Source of the DNA: Cristatella mucedo
Taxonomy: Eukaryota > Bryozoa > Phylactolaemata > Cristatellidae
Direction: 5' to 3'
NCBI GenBank assembly: GCA_009760855.2
Contig: WPIO01000061.1
Coordinates: forward strand, 1,967,001-2,031,000
DNA: 64,000 bases
Below are positions 11,930-24,629 of the stretch, piece after piece. Both the position numbers and the translations under genes were made by a program. The notes under the pieces were generated by a model. It made no database searches. It had not been told where the DNA came from and was given only the letters and a program-made list of their open reading frames with translations. Every line of letters starts with the position of its first letter. The first letter of the stretch is position 1.

Positions 11930-14737
11930 TTTTATTGTTCGCGAATCCTTTGGCTATAAGATATGCAGTGTTTTGCGTGGGCTATTGCTTGAATCGGTTG
12001 CAATCAGGTCTTAATAAACGACAATGCCTCTCACTGTTGGGATATACCGGCATCCTATGGCATTCTAAAATTGTTTATAGAGGAGTTTTAGGTGTTCCTT
12101 ACTAAAGAAATTTGCGTCAAAGGTTGTTAAGTATTTTAGGAGACTTCCCTATTCACATTGACAACCCTAGCAACAGCCATGTCTGCTCAATTCTTGACTG
12201 TCTAGAAAATTTTGGTTTGGTCCGACACCTTAATCATACCACCCACGTCGGTGGCCACATTCTAGATCTCGTATTCACTAAGGATGACCTCCCCAGCGAC
12301 CTTGTGGTGTGCCCACTGACCCTCTCAGATCATTGTTCGGTCGCGTTTACTGTTACTGCTCCCTTGAACGAACAGAGTAGTGTCGAACTTGTCAAACAAC
12401 GTAGCTTACAAAGCGTTGACATGGACAAGTTTTTGAAATCTGTTTTTGATGCCGGTCTTCTTGATCTGCATTCAGACTCGACCGGCAGCCTCGATACCCT
12501 CACTCATGCGATGAACATGGCACTCAGTAGTGGTCTTGGCGAGCATGCTCCCGATCATTTCATCCGTTTTTAATGTTGTGGAGATTCCTTTCAATTTAAA
12601 AAATAACTTCGAAAGATGCACCGGGTAAAGCATAGGCTTGAACTTCGTTTCAAGAAATCGGGGTCTGATGCAGACCTAGTCAATTTTAAAGACTTCCTTC
12701 CAGTTGACACCCAAAAGCTTAAAACAATCAGGGCTTCTTTTTTCGTCCAATTCCTGCCAGACCGAATTCCTGCCAGTTGGACCGTAAAAAGATTTGTAAG
12801 ACAGTTAACTATTTACTGGCCGATGCTGTGAGACCTGAATCCCCAGATATAAAGGGCTCAGCCGAGAAGTTTTCGGCCTTCTTTACTAAACAAAATTGTG
12901 CACATTAGTTACCCCATAATGCCCCCATCGACTAAAGCAATCGCGGTTCTACATCCTGTGACCTTCCTTATAATGTTCTCCGTGGTTTCTACGTGCGATG
13001 TGGCTACCTTAATAAGGTCTAGCAAAAAGAGCTCGTCTGTTGAAGACCCTATGACAACGTCTCTGTGGTCTTCACTAGCAGACAAAGTTAGTCCAGCAAT
13101 AACCAAGATTGGCAATGAGTCTCTGGGAAAAGGGGTCGTCCCTTTGTTCTTCAACAGCTATTGTTCAACCTATTCCTCAAAAGCCAAGATTAGCTACAGA
13201 GCTCATGGTAAACTGTCGCAAAGTTTCCGTTCTTCTTTTGTTGTCAAAATTTCTTAACAAATGGTTGCTGATCAGCTAGTTGAACATGTTGAAAAGAATG
13301 AAATGTCAGAAGCATTTAAATCATAGTTTAAGAAGAAGCCCTCCACTGAAACTGCTCTCCTTCCTGTAAAGAATGGCATTCTACGTGAGATGACGACGGA
13401 AATGTCACTGCCCTAGCTCTGCATGACCTGTCTGCTGCCTTCGACAACATTGTTTACGATGTTCTGCTTGAACGAGTAGGAACAACGATCGGTTTGAAAG
13501 ACAAAGCACTGGCATAGTTTAAATCGTACTTGTCTGATCATGTTCAATCTACGTCGTGTGGGGGTTTGATCTCATCCGAGAGAAGGGTCACCTGTGGAGT
13601 TCCTCAAGGTCTATACTCATTCCTTTGCTGTTCTTCATTTATACACAACCTCCGAGAAAAGTCATTAAGGCTAATTGAATAGAGGAGATCACTTTTATGC
13701 TGAGGATACTCAGTTGTGTTTGCCATTCAAACCAGTGGAATCTGCTGCAGCAACTGAGAAACGGAATGCTTGCCTTGCCGATGTTCGATCCTGGATGTCG
13801 GAAAACTTTCTGAAATTAAATGATGATAAAACCAAACTGCTGCCATAGGTCACCCTAAGCGTGTGGCTGGATTGAAAGGCTTTGCTCTTCTAGGAGGTGA
13901 TAATATGGTGCGACCATCACCACGCGCTCGAAATGTAGGGGTCCTTTACGGCAAATGCTTCAATTTTACAAGCTTCATTTAGAAGACTGCCTGTACAGCT
14001 AGCCAACCTGTCCGATTCCTATCCAAGATCAGGAGCTGTCTCCCACAGTTGCTTGAAAACAAAATACTAGTTCCTTTGTTATGTCTCGGCTTGACTATTG
14101 TGATTCCCTTTTGGCTGGGCTACCAAAGAAAGCTATTAGGCCACTACAGCTAATTATGAATATGGCTGCAAGGCTAGTCTTCAAGTGCCAGAGGTTTGAG
14201 GCCGTGTCTCCTTAGCTAAAAGAGCTAGGATAGACGCCGGATGAGCAACGGACTCAGTGGAAAGTTCGTAGTCTGACCCACAAAGCCAGCCACGGCTTGG
14301 CTCTGTCGTACCTAGCTGAACTGCTGCATCAGTTAGTTTCAGTCTTTCCGCACGCTCAGGTCCTGTGTAGACGATAAAGTAGCTGCTCCATTCCTCTGCT
14401 TATAGACCGTTGGCGACAGAAGCCGGTCTTCGACTGTGGAGCTTGATTCCTCAACTCTTAGGCAACGACAACTACTCTGCTACCGCCGACTATGGCTCAT
14501 TCTTTTCAGCGGTCATGAGCTGCTACTTTCATGGAACTCACAAAATCAACTGCTCTCCTGACCCTGCTGTGCTTTCCACTTACTCTTAGTTGGGTGAGGC
14601 GAAAACTGTTGGCTACCGAATGCCTACCTAAAGCAGCTGAGGCTGTGAGTAGGCTATACAAAACTCTCCTGCATAACACACACCTGGTCTTTACCACTTT
14701 GTGGAGTCACATATGGAGATAAATTACCTTACATTTC
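11930..14737 (+). mobile_element. LINE family A copy, nearly full ORF2 but decayed
   Basis: L2/CR1-type non-LTR retrotransposon encoding an AP-like endonuclease and reverse transcriptase. Endonuclease part at 12112-12573 keeps GGHILDLVFTKDD and LSDHCSVAFTV. RT part at 12.9-13.9 kb has many stops and frameshifts, and its YADD box reads YAED (about 13700). The C-terminal region ([18 protein letters not shown]) and family A 3' UTR run to TTACCTTACATTTC at 14737. It lacks the 5' end. Confidence 0.85.
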
Positions 14738-14939
14738 ATAAAAGTAACAAGTCGCCGGCAGGCATTGCGACCCGGAAGAGCATGATAAGTGGCGAGACCA
14801 CGCCGCTGGTAACTCGGAAAATAGAACAACCCACTAGTGCAATGATGCACTAAAAATGTGTTCCCGCACACAGAAATACGAATATCAGACTGGCGGTTTC
14901 CAAGTAGCAATCATAATGGTAATATTACTGACTTTTTAG
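14738..14939. other. Spacer between two family A LINEs
   Basis: About 200 nt of unassigned sequence between the tail of one copy and the probable 5' UTR of the next. Confidence 0.3.
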
Positions 14940-17172
14940 TGATTCCTCCCCGCGCTAAAGAGCGACGTCGGGTGACTCCTAGCGTGGTGTGGACCTTTAC
15001 TTGATTTCTCCGTAATACCTTCGGGTATTCCGCTGCTATCTTCGCTGTGACTATTTATGAGCTGTCCTCGGATATGCTACACAAAACAGGACCTGCTTAG
15101 CATAAGATGCGATGTCGCCATTAGTCGATACCTACCGGCAGGCCTTCTCCGGCGGGTCAGTGAGAACCTACCTGCATCCTGCGTTCGCCCCATCAACAGC
15201 TCGGCTATCAGACCTACGACTCGTAAGTTTAAAGCGCTAAATAGTACTTGTTGCCGTAGTAGCCCACCCGCTGTAGCCCAGCAAGTTGTGAAACGTCGAC
15301 CCACGGCCGTTACCAAGGTCCAATTCAAATTCGAAGAGCCAGCTTCCGCTAGGCCGGACGCAAACGGTAGAGAATACGAGCCACTTCATCGCCATCGCCC
15401 AGTTGTTGGACAGCCTCTTAAATTCCGCCTACTAAATGCCCGCTCGCTAAAAACCAAGGGGTTACTTATCCACGATCAGGTGGTCCAGGAGAAGCTAGAT
15501 GCATTTCTGCTTACCGAAACCTGGATGACGCCTTGATCCAGTAGCTGTATTTCCGAGACCACCCCACCCGGGTTCTCATTCTATCAGTCCATGCGTTCTG
15601 ACAAGGTTGGTTGCGGGGTTGCAATGGTTGTTCGCGAATCGCTTGGCTATAAAATGTACAGTTTCTCGCATGGGTCATCGTTTGAATCGGTTGCTATCAG
15701 GTCTTTATCAAAGACAATGCCTCTCATCGTTGTGATATATCGGCCTCCTTCTGGCTGTCTAAACTTGTTTATAGAGGAATTTTTGGAGTTCCTCGCTAAA
15801 ATATTTGTGTGTGACAGGCCGCTACTGATTGTAGGAGACTTCAATATTCACGTTGACAACCCTAGCAACAGCCAGGTCCGCTCATTTCTTGACTGCCTGG
15901 AGAATCTTGGTTTGGCCCAACACGTTAATGATAGCACCCAGGTCGGTGGCCACATTCTAGATCTCGTGATCACTAAGGATGTCCTCCCCACTGACTTTGT
16001 GTTGTGCCCACTGACACTCTCAGATCATTGTTTGGTCTCGTTTACTGTTTCTGCTCCCTCGTACGTGCAGGGCAATGTCGAATTTGCCAAACGACGTTAC
16101 TTACAAAGCATTGACATGTACAAGTTTTTGAAATCTCTTTGTGATGCAAGACTTCTTGATCTGCATTCAGACTCGACCGGCAGCCTCGATACCCTCACTG
16201 ATACGATGAACATGACACTCAGGAGTGCTCTTGAAAAGCATGCTCCCGTTCGCTCTATTCGTGTTCAAAGTCGTCGAAATTGCTTTCCATTTACCAAAAA
16301 CTTCTGAAGATGCGCCGTGTTAAGCGCAGGCTGGAACGTCGTTTAAAGAAATCGGGGTCTGAGGCAGACCTAGTCAATTTTAAAGACTTCATTCGTGTAT
16401 GCGCACGCAAGCTTAAAAAATCCAGGGCTTCTTTTTTCGTTAGAAAACTGAATTCCTGCCAGTCAGACACTAAACAGATTTATAAGACAGTAAATCATTT
16501 ACTGGCCAATGCTGTCAGGTCTGACTCCCCAGATATCATGGGCACAGCCGAAAAGTTTTCAGCATTTTTTACTGAAAAAATTGAGCACATTCGTGCCTCT
16601 ATTAAGCCACCTCCGACCAAAGCAATCGCCGTTCCTCAACCTGTGACCTTTCTTAAAAGATTCTCTGATGTTTCTGCCTGTGATGTGGCTGCCTTAATAA
16701 GGTCTAGCAAAAAGAGCTCGTCTACTGAAGACCCTAGACCTTCATCTCTGTGGTCTTCACTTGCAGACCAACTTAGCCCTGCCATAACCAAGATGGTTAA
16801 TGCTTCTTTGGGAAAAGGGATCGTCCCCAAGTCCTTCAAATCGGCAATCGTTAGACCTATTCTTAAAAAGCCTGGTTTAGACATAGAGGTCCTAGCAAAC
16901 TATCGTTCAGTTGCCCTTCTTCCATTCTTATCAAAGATTCTTGAAAAAATTGTTGCTAAGCAGCTAGTTGAACATATTGAAAATAATTATATGTCAGAAA
17001 CATTTCAATCGGGTTTCAAGAGGCAGCACTCTACCGAAACTGCTCACCTCCGTGTTAAGAATGACATTCTACGTGGCAACGACGACGGGAATGTCACTGC
17101 CCTAGCTCTTCTAGATCTGTCTGCTGCCTTCGACACCATTGATCACGAAGTTCTGCTTGAATGACTGAGAAC
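14940..17172 (+). pseudogene. LINE family A ORF2 (endonuclease-RT), youngest copy
   Basis: The best-preserved retrotransposon ORF here. From ATG 15057 it reads FRLLNARSLKTKG and LDAFLLTETWM (endonuclease start), hits a single TGA at 15534, and continues in frame through CGVAMVVRESLGYKM, IVGDFNIHVDNPS, GGHILDLVITKD and LSDHCLVSFTVS to 16307. A frameshift near 16290 leads into the RT frame to 17163: IVRPILKKPG, FLSKILEKIVAKQL, SGFKRQHSTETA and LLDLSAAFDTIDHEVLLE. One stop and one shift only. Known: L2/CR1-clade elements use such an endonuclease for target-primed insertion. The leader 14940-15056 may be its 5' UTR. It stops abruptly after RT motif 3, where a family B element takes over. Confidence 0.88.
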
Positions 17173-18663
17173 TTTTTATCACAAGGTTTTAACACAAGGT
17201 TTTTAGCTAGTCACTCCACAGAGTCCGCATTGCTTAGGGTATACAATGACCTACTTAGGAGTGCAGACGTGGGTAGAATGCCTCTACTTGTTTTGCTCGA
17301 TCTTTCGGCAGCTTTTGATACTATCGATCTCAAAGTTCTTCTGGAGCGCCTTTAATCTCAGCTGGGCATCACTGGCACTGCTCTGCAAAGTTTCAGGTCC
17401 TATCTCAGTGGTAGACTACAGTGAATTGACGTGAGTGGACAAAGATCATCCGAGGACCTCTGAAATATAGGGTACCTCAGGGCTCCATGCTAGGTCTGGT
17501 TCTTTTCACGGCTTATACTCTCACTCATGCTGATGTGATTGCCAAGCACAATCTAGGTTATCACTTCTATAAGGATGACACTCAGTGGTACATTTGCTTT
17601 GATTGCTTCTAGCCGACGAGCACCTCAAATTTTCTTAGCACACTTACTGCATGTATTGATGACCTCCCTATATGGATGGCAGCAAACTTTCTCAAACTAA
17701 ACGAAGATAAAACTAACTTTGCTAGTTATAAGAAAATTCAGTGTGATTTAGAAATTAGAAAGGCTCACGCTCATAATTGGCTCTGCAACAATATCTCGTG
17801 CTGAATAAGCTCGAAATCTAGGTGTCATGATCCATAGGGACCTCTCGTTAAACGACCACATCAGCTCCCTAGTCAAATCTGCCTATTTTCAGCTTCATAA
17901 CATTGCTAAAACTCGGGCTTGTTTAGAAAATGATACCACACCTAAGGTGGTCCATGCATTCCTGAGATCCCGCCTCGACTTCTTCAACTCACGACTTACT
18001 GGCCTATCAGCATATGCGATTAGGCGGTTGCAGCTAGTGCAAAGCTCTGCAGTTAGACTTGTCCGCCGCGAGCGTCACATTTGCCACGTCACACCAGTTC
18101 TCGCCAACCTGCACTCGCTACCAGTCAAGCAACGGATCGACTATAAGGTTTTGTCGCTCACGTTCATTTCCCTTCATTCTTTTGCTCCAGTCTATCTCTC
18201 AGATCTACTACCCCACCAGGCCAAGCATGGTAAGATCTGCTTTTCGGAATACAACAGTCTACCAATATCTCGTAGAAACCTCAAATCCTTTGGTAACTGT
18301 TTATTTGGTTCGTATGCTCCCAAAGCCTGGAACTCCCTCCTGACTTGCGTCAGAACATCCCCCAACTTGACCACATTTAAAAAGAACTTCAAAACACTAA
18401 TTTAGGACAGCATTTAATGGGTCCTTGTAATTCGTCTTTCATGTGCTTTTGCATGCTGACACTGTGCATGCTGCCACTAACCACATTTGCAAGCTGACCC
18501 TGTGCATATCACCCCTTACCATGTTATTCTTAGTGTTTGTTAATCTAGCACGATATTACTCACGATTCAATTGCATTTCCCTTTGCTGCAAATGTAAAGC
18601 ACCTAGAAAAAGACAGAGTTCACTGAGGGCGCTTTATCAAGTGCATCATTATTATTATTATTC
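17173..18663 (+). pseudogene. LINE family B RT to 3' end, joined to family A
   Basis: Starts again slightly upstream of RT motif 3, so LLDLSAAFDTID occurs twice (near 17120 and 17300). Then SFRSYLSGRLQ-like, Y-x-D-D box (FYKDDTQ near 17565), MAANFLKLNEDKTN and a long open C-terminal frame (17827-18405) with LNDHISSLVKSAYFQLHNIA. The 3' UTR, hairpin and (ATT)4 close it at 18663. Several stops in the RT part; the C-terminal 190 codons are open. Confidence 0.85.
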
Positions 18664-19469
18664 AGTAGACGCAGGATATATTTAGTTGTTTAAGATAGCA
18701 AAAGCAAGTTACACTACCCGCAGATTAGTAGCTTTAGTTTCCAATAATCCTCAAGGTGAGGAAAGACACAAGGAAGGGACTGTACATATATACAATATAG
18801 ACACAACAGGAGGCTGACACCGGTACATCAGTTGGGTTAGATATGGATGAGCCGAGCTGCAGAGGGCCTTGTAGGTCAGCCCAAGATAATTATTACACAT
18901 CAAGCCGTAGTCATTAAAGCTTTTTCGGTGAAAGAGACAGACGTTCACACCTGAACTGTATTATACATCCTGATGAAGAATATAGGCTTACATTTGAGGA
19001 TTTGAGCCCTTTACCAGACGGGAAATATTTATTGATAGTCATGAGGTTACACTCCTTAACGAGGTCATGGGTAATTTCGGCTTATGATGTATTAGTTGAT
19101 ACGTTATAACATTTTCAGAAACAATCAACAAATTGGCTAGAAAATTCACTAAAAGAATCTTGCAACTAAAGACAAGTATCTTTCAGTAACGCTTGGTATG
19201 AAACAAAATAATTTTATATCAAACACATATAAAGACAGCACTCATGTAGTAAATTAGGTATTCTTATCAACACTAAAGGTTCTCGCTCAACCACATTGCT
19301 CAATTACAGTTTTAGTCCACTGCTTGACAAAGTCGTAATATGTTAAAATTTTAAAAGTTAATTCTTAAATACATTGTGCCAGTACGTTTTCATAAGTTAC
19401 CCACTAATTATGAAACGCATTGCTAACCAAAATAGCTGGCTATGCAAACCAAGTCAAAAAAGCTGGCTA
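18664..19469. other. Unassigned spacer
   Basis: About 800 nt of AT-rich sequence, no recognised gene or repeat. Confidence 0.35.
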
Positions 19470-20030
19470 TGCGAACACAACGCATAGTATCGCACCAGCA
19501 GTAAACGCTTCACATGCCGTTAGGCCAGGAAGCAGCGAGTTACAAACGTCAAGACGAGAATTAACAGCTGCATGGACCAACCTAACTGTGGTATCCCTGT
19601 CTAAGCAAGTAGAACTGTAGCAATGTAATGCAGGTGAAAGTAGGCAGACTTGATTTTTCAGCCGATGAGGTCATCTAACGAAAGGTCACTTGTGAATTAT
19701 GACATTTTTGTTTCGCGAATATTTTACAGGAAATGTGCTAGCAGAGCCGATTTTGAGCATCAGACTTTTCACTTTCTGAAGCACACTTAGTTTGCCTGGT
19801 GCTAGTAAGTTGGATTTAGCGTCATTTAAGTTTAGAAATTTTGCTGCCCTCCATGTACGGATGTCATGAATACATGCAGCCTGGGAGCTGAAAAAATTCA
19901 ACGGGCTCTAAGGCTTGGAGGGAAAGAAGGAAAAGTACAACCGAGTGTCATTAGCATAGAAGTGATAGTCAGTTTTTTAGGACGCATGGAGCAAGGTCAA
20001 TTTAACAGAAATTAGTTTTGATTACGGGAT
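19470..20030 (-). mobile_element. LINE family B RT fragment
   Basis: The minus frame reads RTWRAAKFLNLNDAKSNLLA (RT region just after the YADD box) and its neighbours match the following RT/C-terminal sequence of family B copies in antisense. Both the 5' and 3' ends of the element are missing. Confidence 0.7.
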
Positions 20031-20609
20031 CCACTGCAATGCAACCGACGTAGGTTGTACGACTTATATATTTAGCCACATCAACATTCTGCACGCACTT
20101 AGGAAATGAGAGGTATTAAGTTATGCTACAGATGAATGTTTACGTTCAAGACTGCAGCAAGCAACAATGGCTATATGGACGTAATTATTTCCGTGAGAAA
20201 GGCTTCTAATATAAAAAAAACCAGCACAGATGGCCACACATCTGTTGCAATACCTTAACTCTAATAGGCAATGTCTTTAGTTTGGATCTGATATGAACTA
20301 GTTGAAACTATGCTTGTTGCCGAAGACTTGTCTTCTAGCCTAGTAATTCATGAACGACAGCAACTCCTTTGTAAACATTTTCCAACAAATTCTTTCAAAA
20401 TAATGGTAACTGGGGGGGATGATGGTCTGTCTACCAAAACCACAAGAGCAAGCCAGTTCGTGCACTTATACCTTTCACCAAAAAATGCCCTCGAAACTCA
20501 AGACACGGAAGTTAGGTATGTTTTTTCAACTCTAAAATTGTAGATATTCATTTCAGACCAAAAGCTAATTTAGGAAACGTCTAATTGTTCAATGTCTGAC
20601 AGTAAATAT
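20031..20609. other. Unassigned spacer
   Basis: No coding frame supported; a 77-codon plus ORF at 20310-20543 has no recognisable features. Confidence 0.3.
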
Positions 20610-21378
20610 TTCTAGCTAAAATTAGGGCTTGTTTAGATAAGGATACCACGTCCAAGTTGGTCCATGCATTCGTGACATCTCGTCTCGACTTCTGCAACTC
20701 ACTGCTTACTGGCCTACCAGCATGTGCGATCAGGCGATTGCAGCTGGTGCAAAACTCTGCAGCTAGGCTTGTCTGTCGTGAGCGTCGCAGTTGCCACATT
20801 ACTCCACTTCTCGCCGACCTGCACTGGTTACCAGTCAAGCAACGGATTGACTTCAAGGTTTTGTCGCTCACTTTTAGGTCTCTTCATTCTATGGCTCCAG
20901 CCTATCTTTCAGATATACTACCCCATCAGGCAAAGCATCGTACCACTCGCTTTTCGGAATCCAACAGTCTAGAAATACCTCGTACAAACCTTAAATCCTT
21001 TGGAGACCGTGCATTTAGCTCGTATGCTCCCACAGCCTGGAACTCCCTCCCGACCTGCATCAGAACATCCCCTGACCTGACCACATTTAAAAGAAACTTA
21101 AAAACATACCTATTTAGGACAGCATTTAGTGGGTCCTTGTGATTCGTCCTCAATGTGCTTATGCGTGCTGACACTGTTCATGCTGCCACTAACCACATTT
21201 GCATGCTGACCCAGTGCATGTAACCCCTAACCATGTTATTCATTTTGTTTGTTTTTCAAGCATGATTTTACTTACTATTCTATTGCGTATCACTTTGCAG
21301 CAAATGTAAAGCGCCTAGAAAGAGATTAAGTTCTCTGAGGGCGCTTTATCAAGTGCAATATTATTATTATTATTATTA
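20610..21378 (+). mobile_element. LINE family B 3' copy, well preserved
   Basis: A 161-codon open frame (20657-21142) reads [39 protein letters not shown] and HITPLLADLHWLPVKQRIDF, the conserved C-terminal region of L2-type ORF2. 3' UTR, hairpin (GCGCCTAGAAAGAG...GGGCGC) and (ATT)6 follow. 5'-truncated in the RT. A useful reference copy for the family. Confidence 0.88.
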
Positions 21379-22394
21379 GCTTGAAACTGATCAGCCAATA
21401 ATTTGTATCCCTTTGTGGCTAAACGTTTCCTCACGTTAAGGCATTCACAAAACCTACTTTGACTAGAGCAAATCAAGAGTCACAACTCCTGAACTTACTT
21501 TAGTAAGGCTGTTATCTATGGTATGGCTTTCTCATTTGGTTAAAGAACAATTACCTTTCTTCAGACCATATACACCCGCCTTCGTGGTCTTGATTGACCG
21601 ATGCAGCCATCACCCTAGTCTGCAATGATTACAAGATGGCTAGTTTTTGCCAATTCTGTCAAAGTGGCCAAGTTTTAATTAATGATTAAAATATTTGGAC
21701 ACCGTTAAGAGATCAAATCAAGGTATTTCCCAAAAGCCAACATTCTATTGTATCCAATAGTCTCGAAAAGATTGAGGATAAGCAGATTTAGCTGATATCA
21801 ACTGGTATTAAACTGCCGGAAACGTTCTATTTGAAGTTATTCAACACAACCTTTCTTATATGCACTCTAATGTACAAAAAAGTATTCAAAGTTGCAAGAA
21901 TTATCGTAATACTGCTAGCATAACTCAGCCTTATCTATCAACTGCTTTCCCCACTATTTACCTCCCTATCCTAGTTAAAAAACTGCAAGCTCCAACCGGT
22001 CCGGATTTTGTCATCTTTCAGTACGTCCCACTCTGCCGAGATGTTACCCATAGTTATACCCGATCTCTTTTCCGTCGTGACCGTAATAAACCGCCATAAC
22101 GAGTTTTCTTAATGCTAAGTAAAACCGCTTAGTCCGCTTGAGAATATTCTGCTAAGAATTTATCTACACAATAAATAAGACATCAATGGTATGATTAAAG
22201 TCAGCTTGCAAAGAAGGATTTATCTTTGTATTTCGTAAATTGTACATATCACTTAGGCAGCTCCTATTCCATGCAATCACCACAAATTCTGCCCAGTAAT
22301 AAGGAGCTGCTTCTTCCATGCCACCCACTTTAGTAGAAATTAAAGTCCCTTCTGTGATAACCGTGTGAATGTACAGTGATAATATTAATTCATT
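21379..22394. other. Unassigned sequence
   Basis: About 1 kb with one 79-codon plus ORF (21860-22099) of no recognised family; otherwise nothing seen. Confidence 0.3.
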
Positions 22395-22505
22395 CGTATA
22401 GTGCCATAAGAGAACTGAATAATATTAATGGTAATAATGCACTTGATACAGCGCCCTCAGAGAACTCTATCTAGACACTTTACAACCTGCTTCTAGACAC
22501 TTTAC
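22395..22505 (-). mobile_element. Solo family B tail, possibly two nested
   Basis: Antisense (AAT)n plus CACTTGATACAGCGCCCTCAG and the hairpin, with no LINE body. A second degraded tail-like word (GTGCCATAAGAGAACTGAAT) precedes it. Confidence 0.6.
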
Positions 22506-23416
22506 CCATGCTGCATAGAAAGCGTCATACAATTGTTGGTGGTTTAAATATCCCCGAGATAGAAGAAAGAAGGAGAAACCTATTGGGGCTGCATCTTTAT
22601 TGCAAAGTTTACCGACTTTATCCAAGTGAAGGTTAAATCGAGAGGGTTAAAACTTTTTCAGAAATATGGTCGCTTATGGAGAGGGTTTTACTGCAAACAT
22701 AACGAGGATTACAACGACGACCCCAACCTGCTAGATCGGCTTCGGCTTGGTGCTCAGTAGGTTCACCTGGCATCGGCATACGAGGTGCCGTGTGCCCCGG
22801 TGGCAAGAAAAGCTGCTGAGTCTCGCAGGTACGAAATGTAAGGAATAAGGTCGCCAGGCTATTCTCTCAATGTAAAATGTAAAAACAGGCACTGTAGGTG
22901 ATATCACATCAGCTCACGGCTCGGAGAGATGGAGAATAGCCCCGTTTGGAAAAGATTACGTGAACGTGTGGCCATTCACCAATACCTCAACCTAATCAGA
23001 GGGTAGGACGACACAGCAAAAGTGATGTGCAATCACGCCCTGGTGCGGCTAGAGCGGGCGACATTTTTGCTGTGCCACGCCAACAAAGGCTTTCCACAGT
23101 GCTATGACTTAAGCCAAAGCGACCGCTTTAATTAATTGGCATGATCAGCAACGCCGCCAGCTCGTGTGCAAAGTGCCCAAACAGCATAGTGACTGAACAT
23201 ATCGTATTACAACGAACCCTTTGCGACTTTTTACTTATGAAGATTCGACTTCAAACCGGTGTTTCAGTCATATATATCCTAAGACGGGACTGAATGATTA
23301 ATTCAAGATACATTTATTTATTGAACTAAGTGATCTATTTAAGAAATTTTAAAATTATTCAATTCCCTTTTGCCTCCATAATATTTTCATTTTTCACGGA
23401 ACCACGCCTTTCAACA
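22506..23416. other. Unassigned, GC-richer sequence
   Basis: About 0.9 kb, more CpG-rich from 22.7 to 23.2 kb. No long frame and no match that I recognise. Confidence 0.3.
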
Positions 23417-23572
23417 GACGCCGGTTTGGTCTAGCGGTTAAGGTGGTCGCCCGACCTAGGTCTGACTGAGGACGTGGGCTCGAGCCCCGAGGCATATGTG
23501 AAGCGCCTGAATAGAGGTTAAGTTCTCTTTGGGTGCTATATAAAAGAATTATATTTATTTATTATTCATTAA
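23417..23572 (+). mobile_element. tRNA-derived SINE with a LINE-like tail
   Basis: The head has an RNA polymerase III box A (TGGTCTAGCGG, 23427-23437) and box B (GGGCTCGAGCCCC) at tRNA spacing. The 3' part reads GAAGCGCCTGAATAGAGGTT then AAGTTCTCTTTGGGTGCTAT and (ATTT)n, the same layout as the family B LINE tail (GCGCCTAGAAAGAGATTAAG, TTCTCTGAGGGCGC, ATT repeat). Known: SINEs often borrow the tail of the LINE that mobilises them. Inference: this SINE depends on family B. Confidence 0.8.
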
Positions 23573-24304
23573 ACCTCGTTGGGCAATTTGTAGAGACGCG
23601 GAAAAAAGTAGAAATTAATATGGTATGTTTCAAAGCTGGTGAATGATAGCAAGAACGTAAGAACACGAGTACGAGCAATGTGATCGTTGACATACCACTC
23701 CCGTGAATGTTGGCAGCTTTCCACCAGGCAGCCGTTTTCCTTTCCGTTGTGTTTCCCACTACCTGCTCTTGTCCGGGCAGTGACTGACACTGGTAAAAAT
23801 TATACCATGCAGTCATAATGCCATATAACTCATAAACGGATGAAAGTATACACCTGCAATAGACCAAAAAACCACAACTACAGGGCACAGTATTCAAATT
23901 TGGCTGGCCGCTCAGCTACTGCTTGAATAACGTGTGTTTGCATTTCTAATACACTTCAGCCTCATCAATCCTTGAATTTGTCGTGTTTCCTTTACTGCAT
24001 TTAGTCGTAGTTTTGATTAGCTGTGACTGCAATGTTTTACATGACTAGCTGTTGTATGTAAAAAAGTGATAGTAGTTTTGACGAAAATCATGACTACTAT
24101 TTTGTATCGCCACGCTTGGCACATCGTTAAGACATACTTTTTCAGTGTGAAAAAGGTTTGCCTGTCCGTCGGCGAATCCTCAAAGCCACGTAGGCTGTGT
24201 CAGCATCACCTAAGAAACTTTTGCATTGCCTATTAGAAGCCAGAGCGGCTAAGGCCATGCATTCGAGCAGCTGCAAGGCTTAATCCTTGGAACCTGAAAA
24301 AAAA
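23573..24304. other. Unassigned sequence
   Basis: Minus ORFs of 73-111 codons at 23562-23897 overlap each other in different frames and show no family signature. Confidence 0.3.
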
Positions 24305-24500
24305 CATAGAAGCACAGCTGAGTCAGCAGAGCGTTTGAGGTAGTAAGTGCCATTATAATAGCAGATAAGAATGACTGGAAACCGCATAACGTATTTGGGA
24401 GCAGGAAGGTGGTTACCCTAAGCTAAGTACTTTTGAAGTGAGTTCCACAGTCTTGAACCTCCATGGCTAAATCCGCCGTCGCCAGTGTTAAAAGATGAAT
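24305..24500 (-). mobile_element. LINE family A 3' fragment, antisense
   Basis: Matches the antisense family A sequence around 40.28-40.47 kb (GAGGTAGT...GAGTTCCACAGTCT) at reduced identity. Confidence 0.55.
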
Positions 24501-24629
24501 TTATGGCTTTGCTAAAATACTTTTAATAACGAAACAATGCGGAAGGTGGCTAGAACAAGTGCAGCATCTCAGCTTTATGTGAAGGAGCGAAGTGTTACCT
24601 GGTATTTTGGGGTCGCCCTTAGCTCACCA

